DNA from: Agelaius tricolor
Taxonomy: Eukaryota; Chordata; Aves; Passeriformes; Icteridae
DNA length: 64,000 bases
Direction of reading: 5' to 3'
Assembly: GCA_023055355.1 (NCBI GenBank)
Contig: JALJCS010000055.1
Coordinates: 186,001 to 250,000, forward strand
Shown here: piece after piece, positions 33,731 to 43,625 of the stretch
How the letters are laid out: every line of letters starts with the position of its first letter
How positions within the stretch are numbered: position 1 is the stretch's first letter
The notes under the pieces: generated by a model
Database searches by the model: none
The model's input: the letters and a program-made list of their open reading frames with translations, nothing else
What the model was told of the DNA's origin: nothing
Program-made: the position numbers and the translations under genes

Positions 33731-33817
33731 ATGCCATCTTCATGGAACAGCCTGCGCCTTCTCCTTCTCCTCTCTCTCCGTCTGCTGCAGCCTCCAGCCC
33801 AGGGCACCACTACCTAG
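33731..33817 (+). CDS. 28-codon ORF with signal-peptide character in the ERV-A LTR
   Basis: ATG...TAG downstream of the TATA box. The peptide is MPSSWNSLRLLLLLSLRLLQ followed by PPAQGTTT: a short basic/polar start, a Leu-rich core and a small-residue exit, like a secretory signal. The same ORF is unchanged in the 3' LTR (46981-47067). Its position in the 5' leader suggests an upstream ORF or a spliced leader. Translation is not shown. Confidence 0.35.
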   Translation: MPSSWNSLRLLLLLSLRLLQPPAQGTTT

Positions 33818-34007
33818 CAAGCAGAGCTGAAATCCTGAGAGCTTGCAATCACTATGGAGCTGATAATCACCATGCTTGCTAGATGGTAGCCCTGTGGCCT
33901 TGGCATGAGCGAGCTAGCTTCGGGCACTCAGTTCCTGCCCAGGGACTGAGCTCCTGAGCCCTAGTGCTCTGCTTTATGATAACGCCAAATAAGAGGCTTT
34001 ATTAAAG

Positions 34008-34025
34008 TGGCGGCCCAACTACTTC
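34008..34025 (+). other. ERV-A primer-binding site, Lys-like
   Basis: TGGCGGCCCAAC starts two bases after the LTR. The tRNA-Lys(1,2) site of betaretroviruses begins TGGCGCCCAAC, so this fits with one extra G. The assignment is tentative. Confidence 0.45.
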
Positions 34026-34257
34026 GGACTTCGGACCCCCCCAGAGGCGATATCCGTCAGCTGAGCAACGAAGCCCCCCTGGCGTTTTCTGTGATTGCCT
34101 GTTTGGGAAGCCGCTCCTTCTGTGAAGGGACTTTTCGTTTTAGAAAATCCTTTCCCCAGGAGGGTCAGTTCGACACTCAAAACTTACATCTGAACGAGAG
34201 AAAGTTCCGAGTAGAACTGATGCAGCAGACCCCTTCCACAGATCTTGGACCCCAGGA

Positions 34258-34266
34258 ACTGTAAGT
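34258..34266 (+). other. ERV-A major splice donor candidate
   Basis: ACTGTAAGT in the leader before gag is a strong donor match. A polypyrimidine tract with CAG at 45445-45447, just before the env ATG, is the likely partner for a spliced env mRNA. Confidence 0.5.
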
Positions 34267-34372
34267 ATTAGCTAATATTGCGCACATAACATCGGGGCTC
34301 CAAAACTTCTTTTTTTCGTTTTTTTTTCTTCTTTTTTTTGCGTTTTTTCTGCTGGAAGGGCTAACCATTAAC

Positions 34373-36698
34373 ATGGGTACAATTTTTAGTACATTAAAAC
34401 TAAGTAAAACCGAGAGAGAGATATATTTAACTATTTTAGAAATCTTATCTGCTAACAACTTCTCCTTTTCTAAAGGCAAGCTCTCAAAAACTAACCTTAA
34501 AAAATTTGTAACTTGGATTATTTCGCAATACCCTGATACTGATAAGAAAGCAGTCATTGAAAATTCATTTTAGGATATGATCGGGAACACAATATATATC
34601 TCCCAAACAAACCAGGATTTCTCTGTAACTAACTATTTGCCTTTATTCCATATAATAACTAAAACCGTTGAAAAATTTAACAGAGAAAAAATCTTGCAGG
34701 GCTTAACAGACACTTCCTCTTCAAATACTAACAAGATCGATAAGGACTCAGAGGAATGTCACTTGCATATCTCACACCACCCCTTCGTTCCTAAAGTCCC
34801 CCTCGCCTCCGTTACTCCTAAAGCAGAGGTTACGCTGCCCACCCCAGTTCCCCCTCCCACATCCTCCACCCCTGCGGGACCTGCGCTGCCCAACTCCGCG
34901 AATCCTATCTAATCTATAATTCCACACATCCCCCCTACCCCTGGCTCGGCTTCCTCCTTGCTTCCGGTCCCGGGGGTCCCTTTTCCTGCCTCTGCCGCCC
35001 CCTCTGCCCCTGCGTCAGCTCTGCCCCCCTCCGCTGCGTACCCCCCCACCCCCGCGCTGGTGTCCCCCACCATCCCTCCCGTGGCCGCGCCCGCCGCCCC
35101 CGCTCCCCTCGGCCCGGCTCCGACCGGCCCGGCCCCTCCCGAGGGCTCCCCGAGCCACACCCCCGCCGCTCCCGAGCCCGTGTCCATCCCCGCCGCCCTC
35201 CCCCTCCTCCCTGCCTGCCACAGCAGGGACACCTCACACAAGCACAGTCCTACCAACCCACCCCGTAACTGCAGCACCCCAGACCGGTCCCACTGCCTGC
35301 CTCCCCTCATTCCCCCCATGCCCGCACCCCCACCCCGCCCAGCCCCCCTGCCCCCACCACGCGTCCCCCCAACCCCCCGCCCACCCTCAATGCCACCCGA
35401 ACGGAATCCCAGAGACCCCCCAAAGTGCTACCCCCCCACCCGGTCCTGTGCGTGCTGTGCTGCGATCCCAGCTCCACTGGCGCCTCCCCCCGTCCAGGTC
35501 ATGCCATGTCTCCCCCCCCAGCCATTGAAACCTTTGAAAAACGCTTCTAAACGAAAAAAGCGCAAGTCACAGATAGCAACCCTCCCTCAGTCCTCCTCAG
35601 AGGACCAGAGCTCTTGCAGTGAATCTGATTCTGATATGATCCACATGGATCCATGGGCTCTTATTAAAATAGAAGCAACAAAAGTTGGGGACTGGGAGCT
35701 GGCACAGAAAATTAATGCTTTCCCGGTAGAATATAAGCAAGGACGGAATGGTGGAGAATCCACTATAAAGACGTGGAAAGCTAACTCGAACAAGGAACTA
35801 GTGCAATTAAGAAATATAGCCAAAGAACATGGGCGAAGCTCACATATTTTTAGAAATTTCTTAGAAGCCATGTTCTCAGCACGTCTTACTTCCCCACGAT
35901 GTAAAAAATATTTCACACTGCCTCCTGTCCCCAGCAGAATATTTGTTATGGGACAGGCATTGGAAAAGACATTTAAAAACATTATCAGATTCATATTCTG
36001 CGGATGCTAATAAGACGAATTTTACCGTAGTCCAACTAGCTGGTGAAGGTGACTTACAGAAACCATCAGACCAATTGGAAACCTTGAATAAAGAGGCACT
36101 GCAGGACATCGCTCTCGCAGCAAAAACCTCTTTACTTCTCGTGCATGATGAGTCAATGCCAACAATGCATTTTTCTACTATTAAACAAGGGACAGATGAA
36201 AGTTTTATCAAATTTGTGGACAGACTTAGAGATGCTCTGGAGAAACAGATAGAGAGCACAGAGGCAAAGAAGGAACTCTTATGTAAACTTGCCTTGTGTA
36301 ACTCAAATGAAAAATGCAAAGCCATTTTGAGGTCTCTACCCATGGATACAGACCCCACGATAGAGCAGATGCTGGAATGCTGTACACGTCACATGTCCAC
36401 GGAAAATACAGTGGCCCAAGCAGTTGCTAAAGGTATTGCTGAAGGAGTTTCTGGGGCATATGCAGTAATAGCTTCTAAAGACCAAGCTAAAGGCTATCAC
36501 TGTGGAGATCTTGGACATTACATAAAGGACTGCCCAGAGAGATCACACCCCCGATACCACCGTAACAATTACCAAAGACCCCAGAATCAGCAGCGCTACC
36601 AGCAGCATTCGGGAAACTCCTTTGCGCCGCCCGGTCGAGCCCCGGGCGCTGACAACAAATCAAAGGCCACCCAGACCCAACCACGCACCATCCCATGA
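34373..36698 (+). pseudogene. gag: ERV-A gag, betaretrovirus-like, with stops and a frameshift
   Basis: Structural polyprotein gene. The start MGTIFSTLKLS is a myristoylation-type matrix N-terminus. The frame is interrupted in phase at 34571 (TAG) and near 34910 (TAA), runs through a long Pro/Ala/Ser-rich linker (34958-35560), and enters the capsid. A frameshift occurs at about 35940. The capsid continues in the other frame with LLVHDESMP and the major homology region (KQGTDESFIKFVDRL, near 36185-36230). The nucleocapsid has one zinc knuckle, YHCGDLGHYIKDC, whose expected first Cys is Gly. It ends with TGA at 36696, directly followed in phase by the protease frame. Confidence 0.85.
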
Positions 36699-37406
36699 CG
36701 TTCCAGACCACAAGAAGAGGATCCAACCCACAGGGCAACCCAGATGGGAACCCGCCGTCAACTGGTAACTGCTTTGTCCATTGACTTTAATAACGAGAAT
36801 GTTCACTGTGTTCCCACAGGCAAATATGGGCCAAAAGGTGGTTCTTCACACATTTTAATTATAGGTGACTCTCTTAATAGCCCAAAGGAGGTCTTCATTG
36901 TTCCAGAAGTGCTGACAGTGCAGCCAGGACAAGAGATTCTCGTCCAGGTATACTGCATAGACTCACCATTTTTTCTTTCAAAGGGAACTCCAATAGCACA
37001 AGCCTTTTTACTCCCAAAGGATCACAGGGAACAGATTCCTCTCAACCCTACAGCTATGTGGGCACAAGTCGTGGGACCATCCAAGCCTACCATCAAGTGC
37101 AGCCTCACCTGCAAAGGCGAGAAGACCCACCTGCCAGGGATGCTGGACACCGGTGCTGATGTAACCACCATCGCCCGCTCAGAATGGCCAGCACACTGGG
37201 ATCTACAACCTGTTGCAGGCATGATTTCAGGGATTGGCGGAGCTACAGTGTCCATGAGAAGCAAGAACAACATCCTTGTGGAAGGGCCTGAAGGCAAGCT
37301 GGCAACCATTCCTCCATTTGTGGTAAGGGCCCCCATCACCCTTTGGGGCAGAGATGTTCTATCCCAGTGGGGAGCTTCCCTACATATTCCCACTCAGGAT
37401 TTCTAA
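36699..37406 (+). CDS. pro: ERV-A pro: dUTPase-like domain plus aspartic protease
   Basis: Open frame of about 235 codons. The N-terminal two-thirds resembles the retroviral dUTPase fold (VPTGKYGP, later GTPIAQAFLLP), an arrangement typical of betaretroviruses. The protease follows with the catalytic LDTGADVT at 37143-37166, ISGIGG and WGRDVLSQWGASL. The protease cleaves the viral polyproteins. The frame itself is intact, but it is separated from gag by one TGA in the same phase and overlaps pol (37343-37406) in the -1 frame. The dUTPase motifs are incomplete, so that activity is doubtful. Confidence 0.8.
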   Translation, partial: RSRPQEEDPTHRATQMGTRRQLVTALSIDFNNENVHCVPTGKYGPKGGSSHILIIGDSLNSPKEVFIVPEVLTVQPGQEILVQVYCIDSPFFLSKGTPIAQAFLLPKDHREQIPLNPTAMWAQVVGPSKPTIKCSLTCKGEKTHLPGMLDTGADVTTIARSEWPAHWDLQPVAGMISGIGGATVSMRSKNNILVEGPEGKLATIPPFVVRAPITLWGRDVLSQWGASLHIPTQDF

Positions 37407-38655
37407 CTGGGGCCACTGAGCTAAGCGCGCTGCCAGAAACACCTCGTCTCACCTGGAAAAGTCACAAGCCACTCTGGATTGAACAGTGGCCCCTCAATAA
37501 AGCCAAACTGCGCGCCCTAAACACCCTCATGGAAGAACAGCTCGCAAAAGGCCACATAGTGGAGTCCAACAGCCCTTGGAACTCTCCAGTCTTTGTTCTA
37601 CCAAAGCCTGGGACAAACAGGTGGAGGCTCCTCCACGACCTTCGCAGAATCAATGAGGTCATCAAGGACATGGGCCCCCTCCAGCCTGGCCTGCCCTCCC
37701 CATCGATGCTGCCTAGAGACTGGACACTTGCTATCATAGACATTAAGGACTGTTTCTTCAGCATTCCTCTGCACCCTGAGGATGCTCCACGGTTTGCTTT
37801 TTCCGTTCCCTCTCTTAACAAGGAGGCCCCGCTCAAAAGATATCATTGGCGTTATCTTCCTCAAGGACTAAAAATCTCGCCCACTATTTGCCAGTGGTAC
37901 GTGGCTCACATCCTGTCCCCCATTCGGAAATCATTCCCCAATGCTATCATCCATCACTACATGGATGACATCCTGGTGTGTGCTTCAGACAAAGCTTACT
38001 TGGACAATACAGTTAAAAAGACTATTGAAACCATAGAAAAGGCAGGAATGGAGATTCGTGAGGACAAAATCCAGTACACCAAGCCATGGACTTACCTTGG
38101 AGTCCAGATCCGGGAAAGGACCATCGTACCTCAGCAGCTCACCATAAATGATGACCCAAAAACCCTCAGGGACTTACACAGCCTGTGCGGATCCATCAAC
38201 TGGGTACGTCCACTGCTAGGAATTACAACAGAGGACCTTGCTCCCCTGTTCAACCTTCTTCGCGGACCTAAGGACTTGGACTCTCTCTGCACTCTCACAG
38301 AAGAAGCCAGAAATGCCATCACCAAAGTCCAGGAAGCCCTGTCTTCACGCAAAGCCCATCGCTTTGAGCCCAGCCTGCCTTTCCAGTTCATCATCCTGGG
38401 AAAAGCACCTCGATTCCATGGACTGATTTTCCAATGGGACTCCCAGCTTCGAGACCCTTTGTTGATACTGGAATGGGTCTTTACACATAGCCAGCCCACA
38501 AAGACACTCACCACCTACCAGGAGGTCATAGCACATTTAATAAAAAAGGCAAGGACTCGCCTTCGCTCTCTTTCAGGTTGTGAGTTCGAATGCATATACT
38601 TACCAATAACTCTTACAGACTTTGAGGATTTGCTCCAGACCAATGAAAGCCTCCA
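37343..38655 (+). pseudogene. pol: ERV-A pol part 1: reverse transcriptase, cut by ERV-B
   Basis: Reverse transcriptase with WNSPVFVLPKPG, LLHDLRRINEV, IDIKDCFFSIPL (first catalytic Asp), LPQGLKISPTICQ and the active-site YMDD at 37958-37969. Thumb and connection follow, ending in the CR of LILEWVFTHSQPTKTL. There are no stops up to 38655, where the ERV-B LTR begins. The frame resumes in the same phase at 43626 once the insert and one copy of the 6-bp duplication are discounted. The interruption inactivates the gene. Confidence 0.88.
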
Positions 38656-39065
38656 TGTCGTGAACGGCGGGAGAAATGCGACACACCATATGTGATGAAT
38701 AGCAAATCCCGAAGTTTATTCAAACCCCACACATATTTATATTGGTGTTAATGAAGCTTATACATATTGCAAAAGCTGAGCTCATTATTGGTTAAAGCAC
38801 ACTTAGATCAACCACACCTACTTCTATCTTCTAACAATTATTTTGCTTCTATGTTTGCATTCTTCTAACTTTACCTAAGATAACTACATTTTCTGGCAAG
38901 CAATTTTCTCCCCCGTCTTCCCGTTTCAGGGAAGGTCACTGTGACCTTTGTCAGTGATTGGACACTGGTTGCTCAGTTCCCAGCTTGTTTCCCCTATCCT
39001 TATCCATTGGTATCACATCGGAATGTCCTTTCTCAGCTAACCAATTATCCAAAAAGCTCTCTACA
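38656..39065 (-). mobile_element. ERV-B 3' LTR (410 bp)
   Basis: Minus strand TGTAGAGAGC...CACGACA. An AATAAACTTCGGG polyadenylation signal is near the end (38713-38720 region). The env stop lies inside it. It is nearly identical to 43213-43625 and to the solo copy at 50494-50907. Confidence 0.92.
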
Positions 39066-40363
39066 TCTCCCCCGTTTTTCTGTTGAACAAGCATAGTTTG
39101 GTTAAATGCGGTAGTTATCATCTTTCGCACCATATTCTGTAAGCATATACAAAAACAAGGAAAAACTAATATTAACAACAAAGCTACAATAGCTACTACA
39201 ATGCTAACCTTAACAATAGAACATAACCATGATCCTAAGTTTAAAGATTTGAGCCATCCATCAATACCAAGGCCTGATTCCACCTGTAAGTTCTTAGTTA
39301 ACTTCCGTAACTCAGAGAGCTGTGAGTGTACAGATCGTGCATGATCAGAGAGATTCATGCAACACATGCCCTCAAATTCATCACAGCCATGGCCTTGTGC
39401 AAGTAAGAGAAAATCAATTGCAGCTCTATTTTGAAGCATCGCATGGCGAATAGAATCTACATCAAGCAAAAGACTGGAAATTGCTAAAGAAGTTGCATTT
39501 GTTTGCTTAGCAAGCCAACACCCTAACTTATTTAAAATAGCATGAGCACCTGCTGCCGATACCCCTGGAGTTAAGAAAGATGCTGCAACTATGGCCGCTG
39601 GGGACTAAAACTTTACATCGTCTCGGCAGTCAGCTGCAAAAGCATGAGCCATTCGTTTGCCTCTACGATGGCGACAGCTCATGTTCAGTATCATGGACAT
39701 GTTAGGTGTAAGTAGAGACAGCTGTCCAAGCGTACATGGTCCCCCGTGCAGCATTGATGGGATACCGGCCCAAGCACGGTCTCCACATATCAAGAAATAT
39801 CCTGCTGGCAACTGAATAGGGTCATTTGATGAGACTGACACTCTCTTGGTTGTATAACTGCACCAGGCCGATGCATTCCGGTAGACAGCCATGCTGGAAG
39901 TTACAACATTAGAATGGTTCTTGACTGACAGCAGACTTCTATGGTTAAAATGAATGCATGCATCTGCCATCACTGACCCTAACCACTCTAACTCTTGGGG
40001 CTCCTGTGGAGCTAGAGGAAAGCGGGAAATCCATTGATCCCAATTGTCCACATTCATCCTAGCATTGCTGGCCTTGCAAGTTGGCACATGTAAAGGGCAC
40101 GGCCAGGGATCTGCTGGTAATCCAACCAAACAAGGTGTGAAAGGATTGCCAGGAGAAGACAATGACAGGCAAATAGTCTCCTGTTTAGTTAGGTTTGCCA
40201 GGGTGACCCATATGTTAGTTTTGGGCTGAGGTGGGGCCCATGCCTGATGGTCTACACTGTCCCCAAAAGAAGCAAAATTTGATAAAGCAACAACATAAAG
40301 TTTCCATCCCACCTTGATTTTCTCAGGAACCCTTTTGGGCCACTCAGCCATCATGCCTGTCAC
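38951..40363 (-). pseudogene. env: ERV-B env, alpharetrovirus-like, one in-frame stop
   Basis: Surface subunit frame at 40363-39605 with several N-glycosylation sites, GYFLICGDRAWAGIPSMLHG and a basic cleavage site RHRRGKR. A single TAG at 39605 interrupts it, and the same frame continues as the transmembrane subunit to 38951. That part has LQNRAAIDFLLLAQGHG followed by the C-X6-CC motif CDEFEGMCC, a membrane span near 39170-39240 and a tail that ends inside the LTR. The pattern is that of avian leukosis-type envelope. The surface subunit would bind a receptor and the transmembrane subunit fuse membranes. The stop makes full-length product unlikely. Confidence 0.85.
39066..39081 (-). other. 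ERV-B polypurine tract
   Basis: The minus strand reads AGAAAAACGGGGGAGA directly before the 3' LTR start TGTAG. Confidence 0.75.
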
Positions 40364-41464
40364 AAACTCTTAAGAACGTCTCTTTCTCCTCAGCTTCAGC
40401 TTCTTTAAGTTCTTCAGACAATCCTCTCACACTTGGTTGGGACCCTGACCTCCCAAAATAGGACCTATCACGTTCGACTGTGCCAGAGGGATATTTCTAC
40501 TACACAAGTGGAAAAAATATACTGTAGCCAAAATACCACTTTTGAAATGAACAAATAGTTTAGATGCCTGATCTGTGTGAAGCCTTTGTTTCAGTGAAGT
40601 CTGATGTATCAACAAAGTCCTTCAGCATCTTGGTTAGACACAGGAAACAGAGAAAAATGACTCAGAACTAACTCACCTATAAAATATTAAGAAATACAAA
40701 TCAGATGACGTGTTTTAGATCAGATATTTGAGACAAATAAGCAGTGTAGAATAACTCATGTGCTTGTGAATCTCCTTATGCAAAGCCAGTGAAGAACTTA
40801 ACACCTGAGAGACAGGCTACAGCTCACATTGGTTATTTTCAGAGGGAAAAAAATATAAGAAGTGATGGAGAAGTTACAAGTTGAGTCGGGTGCTTAGAGT
40901 ATTGTGGGTTTGCTTTAAATTGAACAGGTACAAGAAATATGTTTCTGAGTGCAAAGGGACGTTAATGCTGTGGCATGATTTTTAAACCCATATTCTCTTT
41001 CAGATTAAAATGTAAATTAAATAAGAGAATATTTTAAATGACATATTGTGTTCTCACTTGGACAAAGAAAAAGGATAGCAACTAAGTACAAAATACTCTT
41101 TGTTCGATGTTACAGGAAAAGCTAAGCAACAGTTTTCCTGTAAACTGAAATCATTATTCAAACAATAGAATGAATGTTTTCTAGGCCTCAAACATCAGTG
41201 TTTATGTTTTATGTTTTAAAAGTCAATTGATGCTTGAACAGTAGGGATGAATATATTCTTTTTGGTAATTATTTATCAGAATTGTCCACAATAATAATAA
41301 TAATAATAATAGTATTAATATTATGGTTGGAAGTCTATTATATATTTTAGTATCTGTTTTGAGAGGGAGTTTTGTTGTTTTTGTTGTTTGGAGGGAGTTG
41401 TTTTTTTTTTTTTTGTGCAAACTAACATTCAGGTTAAATTATAATTCTAAATGTTACATGACAT
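40364..41464. other. ERV-B interior, AT-rich, unassigned
   Basis: 40364-40620 may be env leader. 40620-41460 is AT-rich with a TAA microsatellite at 41287-41312 and no viral motif. It seems to replace the missing integrase and most of RNase H. It may be foreign DNA carried by the element. Confidence 0.5.
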
Positions 41465-41700
41465 CCAGTCTAGTTTTCTAAACATATAAATATGTACAAT
41501 GAGTAACAGTTGTTTGGATTTTCTTCCTGCATCTGTGTAAGCAGTTATAGCATCCGATAAGGGCTTTAGTGATCCAACCCCACTGTCTTATCACGACCCT
41601 TTTTGAGCAAATCAGCTAAAATTTCAATTTTCTGAAGAAGGGTTTTATGTTGTTGAAGTGGAGGAGATATCCATTCCAAGGCCCATATCTCCCCTGTTTT
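41465..41700 (-). pseudogene. pol: ERV-B pol fragment: RT tail and RNase H start
   Basis: The minus strand encodes GEIWALEWISPPLQQHKTLL and AYTDAGRKSKQ, recognisable as the RT connection (compare LEWVF...SKTL-type sequence in ERV-A) and the first RNase H Asp motif. It is broken by frame changes. Confidence 0.6.
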
Positions 41701-41957
41701 TCTATTACGCTGAGTAAGTGCACCCAGTAAAAATTTTTGGTCCACACCAAACTGTCAGCTGTACAGGGAGATCAAGATCACGTCTCTGAACACTGCCTTG
41801 TGTAACACAGTCCAATATCTGCTGCAGTGTCTCACCCTGTTCAGGGCTTATACGAACAGGCTGTGCCGGATCAGTTCCCTTTAACAAAGGTCAAAGTTCA
41901 TTCAACAGTTCATTGTTTGATTTGCATAGGTGGAAAAAGAGTATACAGCATAATAGA

Positions 41958-42085
41958 ACTCTCCCCTATATAGCCAGCGTCTATTATTCCAGATAAAACA
42001 AACAATCCCATCACTGTAGACGAGGAACGCCCTAAAAGCAAAACTCCCATAGGTAATCCATCAATAATGAGTGGTCCCTTTACCC
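41958..42085 (-). pseudogene. pro: ERV-B dUTPase fragment
   Basis: The minus strand reads DGLPMGVLLLGRSSSTVMG, then GIIDAGYIGE. These are dUTPase motifs 2 and 3 (GRSS and GIIDxGYxGE), better conserved than in ERV-A. Protease motifs were not found next to it. 41705-41887 downstream is a short open frame of the same region. Confidence 0.7.
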
Positions 42086-43020
42086 CAGTTGGAACCTTTT
42101 CTGGGTGAGTAGTTATCAGGGTTACTGTCTGCTGCTGCTGCCAGGTCCACTCCGAGGCTCCCGGCGATGGCGGGCTGGAGGCAGGTCGAGCCGAAGTGGT
42201 GACAGCTGCTGCTTGTGTCCGGGCGCAGGGAGCTGGTGGCCGGGAAGCAGAACTGCACTGGGCAGCCGCGGGGCGGGCGGACCTCCCGGAGCCCGCTGCT
42301 CCACGGGGGGTGGGAGGCCCGTCCTGCCGCCCCCCCCTTCGGCTCGGGGGTCGGGGCGGCTGCAGAGCGGAGCGGGACGGGAGGCGGCCGCGCTGCAGCT
42401 GTTAAGTCGCCCAGGACCGGGGCCGGCACAAGCCTCTCCGGCGGGGCGGCTGCGGGCGGCACGGCTGGAGTACGCGCGGGGGGGGGGGGGGCCGCTGCTC
42501 GGAGCAGGAGCTGATAGTTGCAGGGAGCTGCTGTCTGGAGTGGGAACTCGTGTCGGCAGGGAGCCGCCGCTTAACGTAGATCCCGGTGCCGGCAGGGGAC
42601 TGCCGTATGGGGCAGGAACCGAAGTCGGCGAGGGGGTGCAACTTAAAACAGGCGCTGATGTCGGCGGGGACCCAAACCAGTCTCTGTAACTCCTGTTTCT
42701 TTCACGGGCTACACTAGTCTGCTGGGCAGCTCTTTCCTCTGCCTGGTATTTCAAGAATTCAGCATGCACGACCCGCCATAAATCTCCCAACTTTCTCGCG
42801 GCTTTATCAGCATCTATGACTGCCTGCCACAGCTAATCCCCAAATATACGGCACTCTGATAACGTATGCACTGTGCAAGGAGTCCGAAAAAGTCTTTGAG
42901 CATAACCATGGGCTAACAACCCATGAAGCTCTTCCTACAAATGTATACCCGTAACCGTACGCTTTTATAAAAAGCTAGGAAATAAATTATATGCTGCTTG
43001 CCTGTCTTTATCCATGTTAA
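42086..43020 (-). pseudogene. gag: ERV-B gag N-terminal part (matrix and proline-rich linker)
   Basis: From about 43015 the minus strand reads MDKDRQAAYNLF and on through a matrix-like region with three in-frame stops to AVIDADKAARKLGDLWRVVH. This is followed by an open Pro/Ser/Ala-rich stretch (42790-42122) driven by GC-rich sequence including a 14-G run near 42479-42492. Capsid and nucleocapsid are missing. Confidence 0.65.
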
Positions 43021-43192
43021 CGATAATAGCGCGCTTCTTGCAGCCCTTTTCCAGCTTCGGCAGCACGTATCAGCTGGGCTCTGCTATCAGGTCACCCGGG
43101 GCATGGCACCTTCCCTTTTTCAGCGGTGCTTTTGCCATCCTCGGCTGCGATAGGACCTGAACACCGCTCACGCCGCCGACCGTGGCTAGTCC

Positions 43193-43210
43193 CGACGTCT
43201 GGAGTCACCA
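43193..43210 (-). other. ERV-B primer-binding site
   Basis: Two bases after the LTR the minus strand reads TGGTGACTCCAGACGTCG. It shares TGGTGAC and GACGT with the tRNA-Trp site of avian alpharetroviruses but has changes between, so the tRNA is uncertain. Confidence 0.55.
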
Positions 43211-43212
43211 TT

Positions 43213-43625
43213 TGTCGTGAACGGCGGGAGAAATGCGACACACCATATGCGATGAATAGCAAATCCCGAAGTTTATTCAAACCCCACACATATTTATATT
43301 GGTGTTAATGAAGCTTATACATATTGCAAAAGCTGAGCTCATTATTGGTTAAAGCACACTTAGATCAACCACACCTACTTCTATCTTCTAACAGTTATTT
43401 TGCTTCTATGTTTGCATTCTTCTAACTTTTCTACCTAAGATAACTACATTTTCTGGCAAGCAATTTTCTCCCCCGTCTTCCCGTTTCAGGGAAGGTCACT
43501 GTGACCTTTGTCAGTGATTGGACACTGGTTGCTCAGTTCCCAGCTTGTTTCCCCTATCCTTATCCATTGGTATCACATCGGAATGTCCTTTCTCAGCTAA
43601 CCAATTATCCAAAAAGCTCTCTACA
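43213..43625 (-). mobile_element. ERV-B 5' LTR (413 bp)
   Basis: It differs from the 38656-39065 copy by a 3-4 base indel and a few substitutions. Its minus-strand 5' end TGTAGAGAGC is at 43625, next to the target duplication. Confidence 0.92.

Larger units (their letters stand above)
33473..34006 (+). mobile_element. ERV-A 5' LTR (534 bp)
   Basis: It begins TGTAGTAAAC. A TATAAA box at 33655-33660 is followed by the inferred transcript start, and a short ORF at 33731-33817 is identical in both LTRs. It ends TTTATTAAA, where the 3' LTR has TTTATTACA. Confidence 0.88.
38656..43625 (-). mobile_element. ERV-B provirus (4970 bp), nested in ERV-A pol, internally deleted
   Basis: Minus-strand element with two LTRs and a perfect 6-bp target duplication CCTCCA (38650-38655 and 43626-43631). 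Internal order on the minus strand is primer site, gag N-terminal part, dUTPase fragment, a short RT/RNase H fragment, an AT-rich unassigned stretch, env, polypurine tract. Most of gag, protease, RT and all of integrase are missing. The two LTRs differ at very few positions, so insertion is recent. Confidence 0.9.

Noticed and set aside
42105..42689. GC-rich 194-codon plus-strand ORF
   Set aside because: It is antisense to the proline-rich gag linker of ERV-B and open only because of composition.
43501..43625. N-terminal extension of the ERV-A RNase H-integrase frame
   Set aside because: These codons lie inside the ERV-B LTR. The pol coding starts at the target duplication at 43626.
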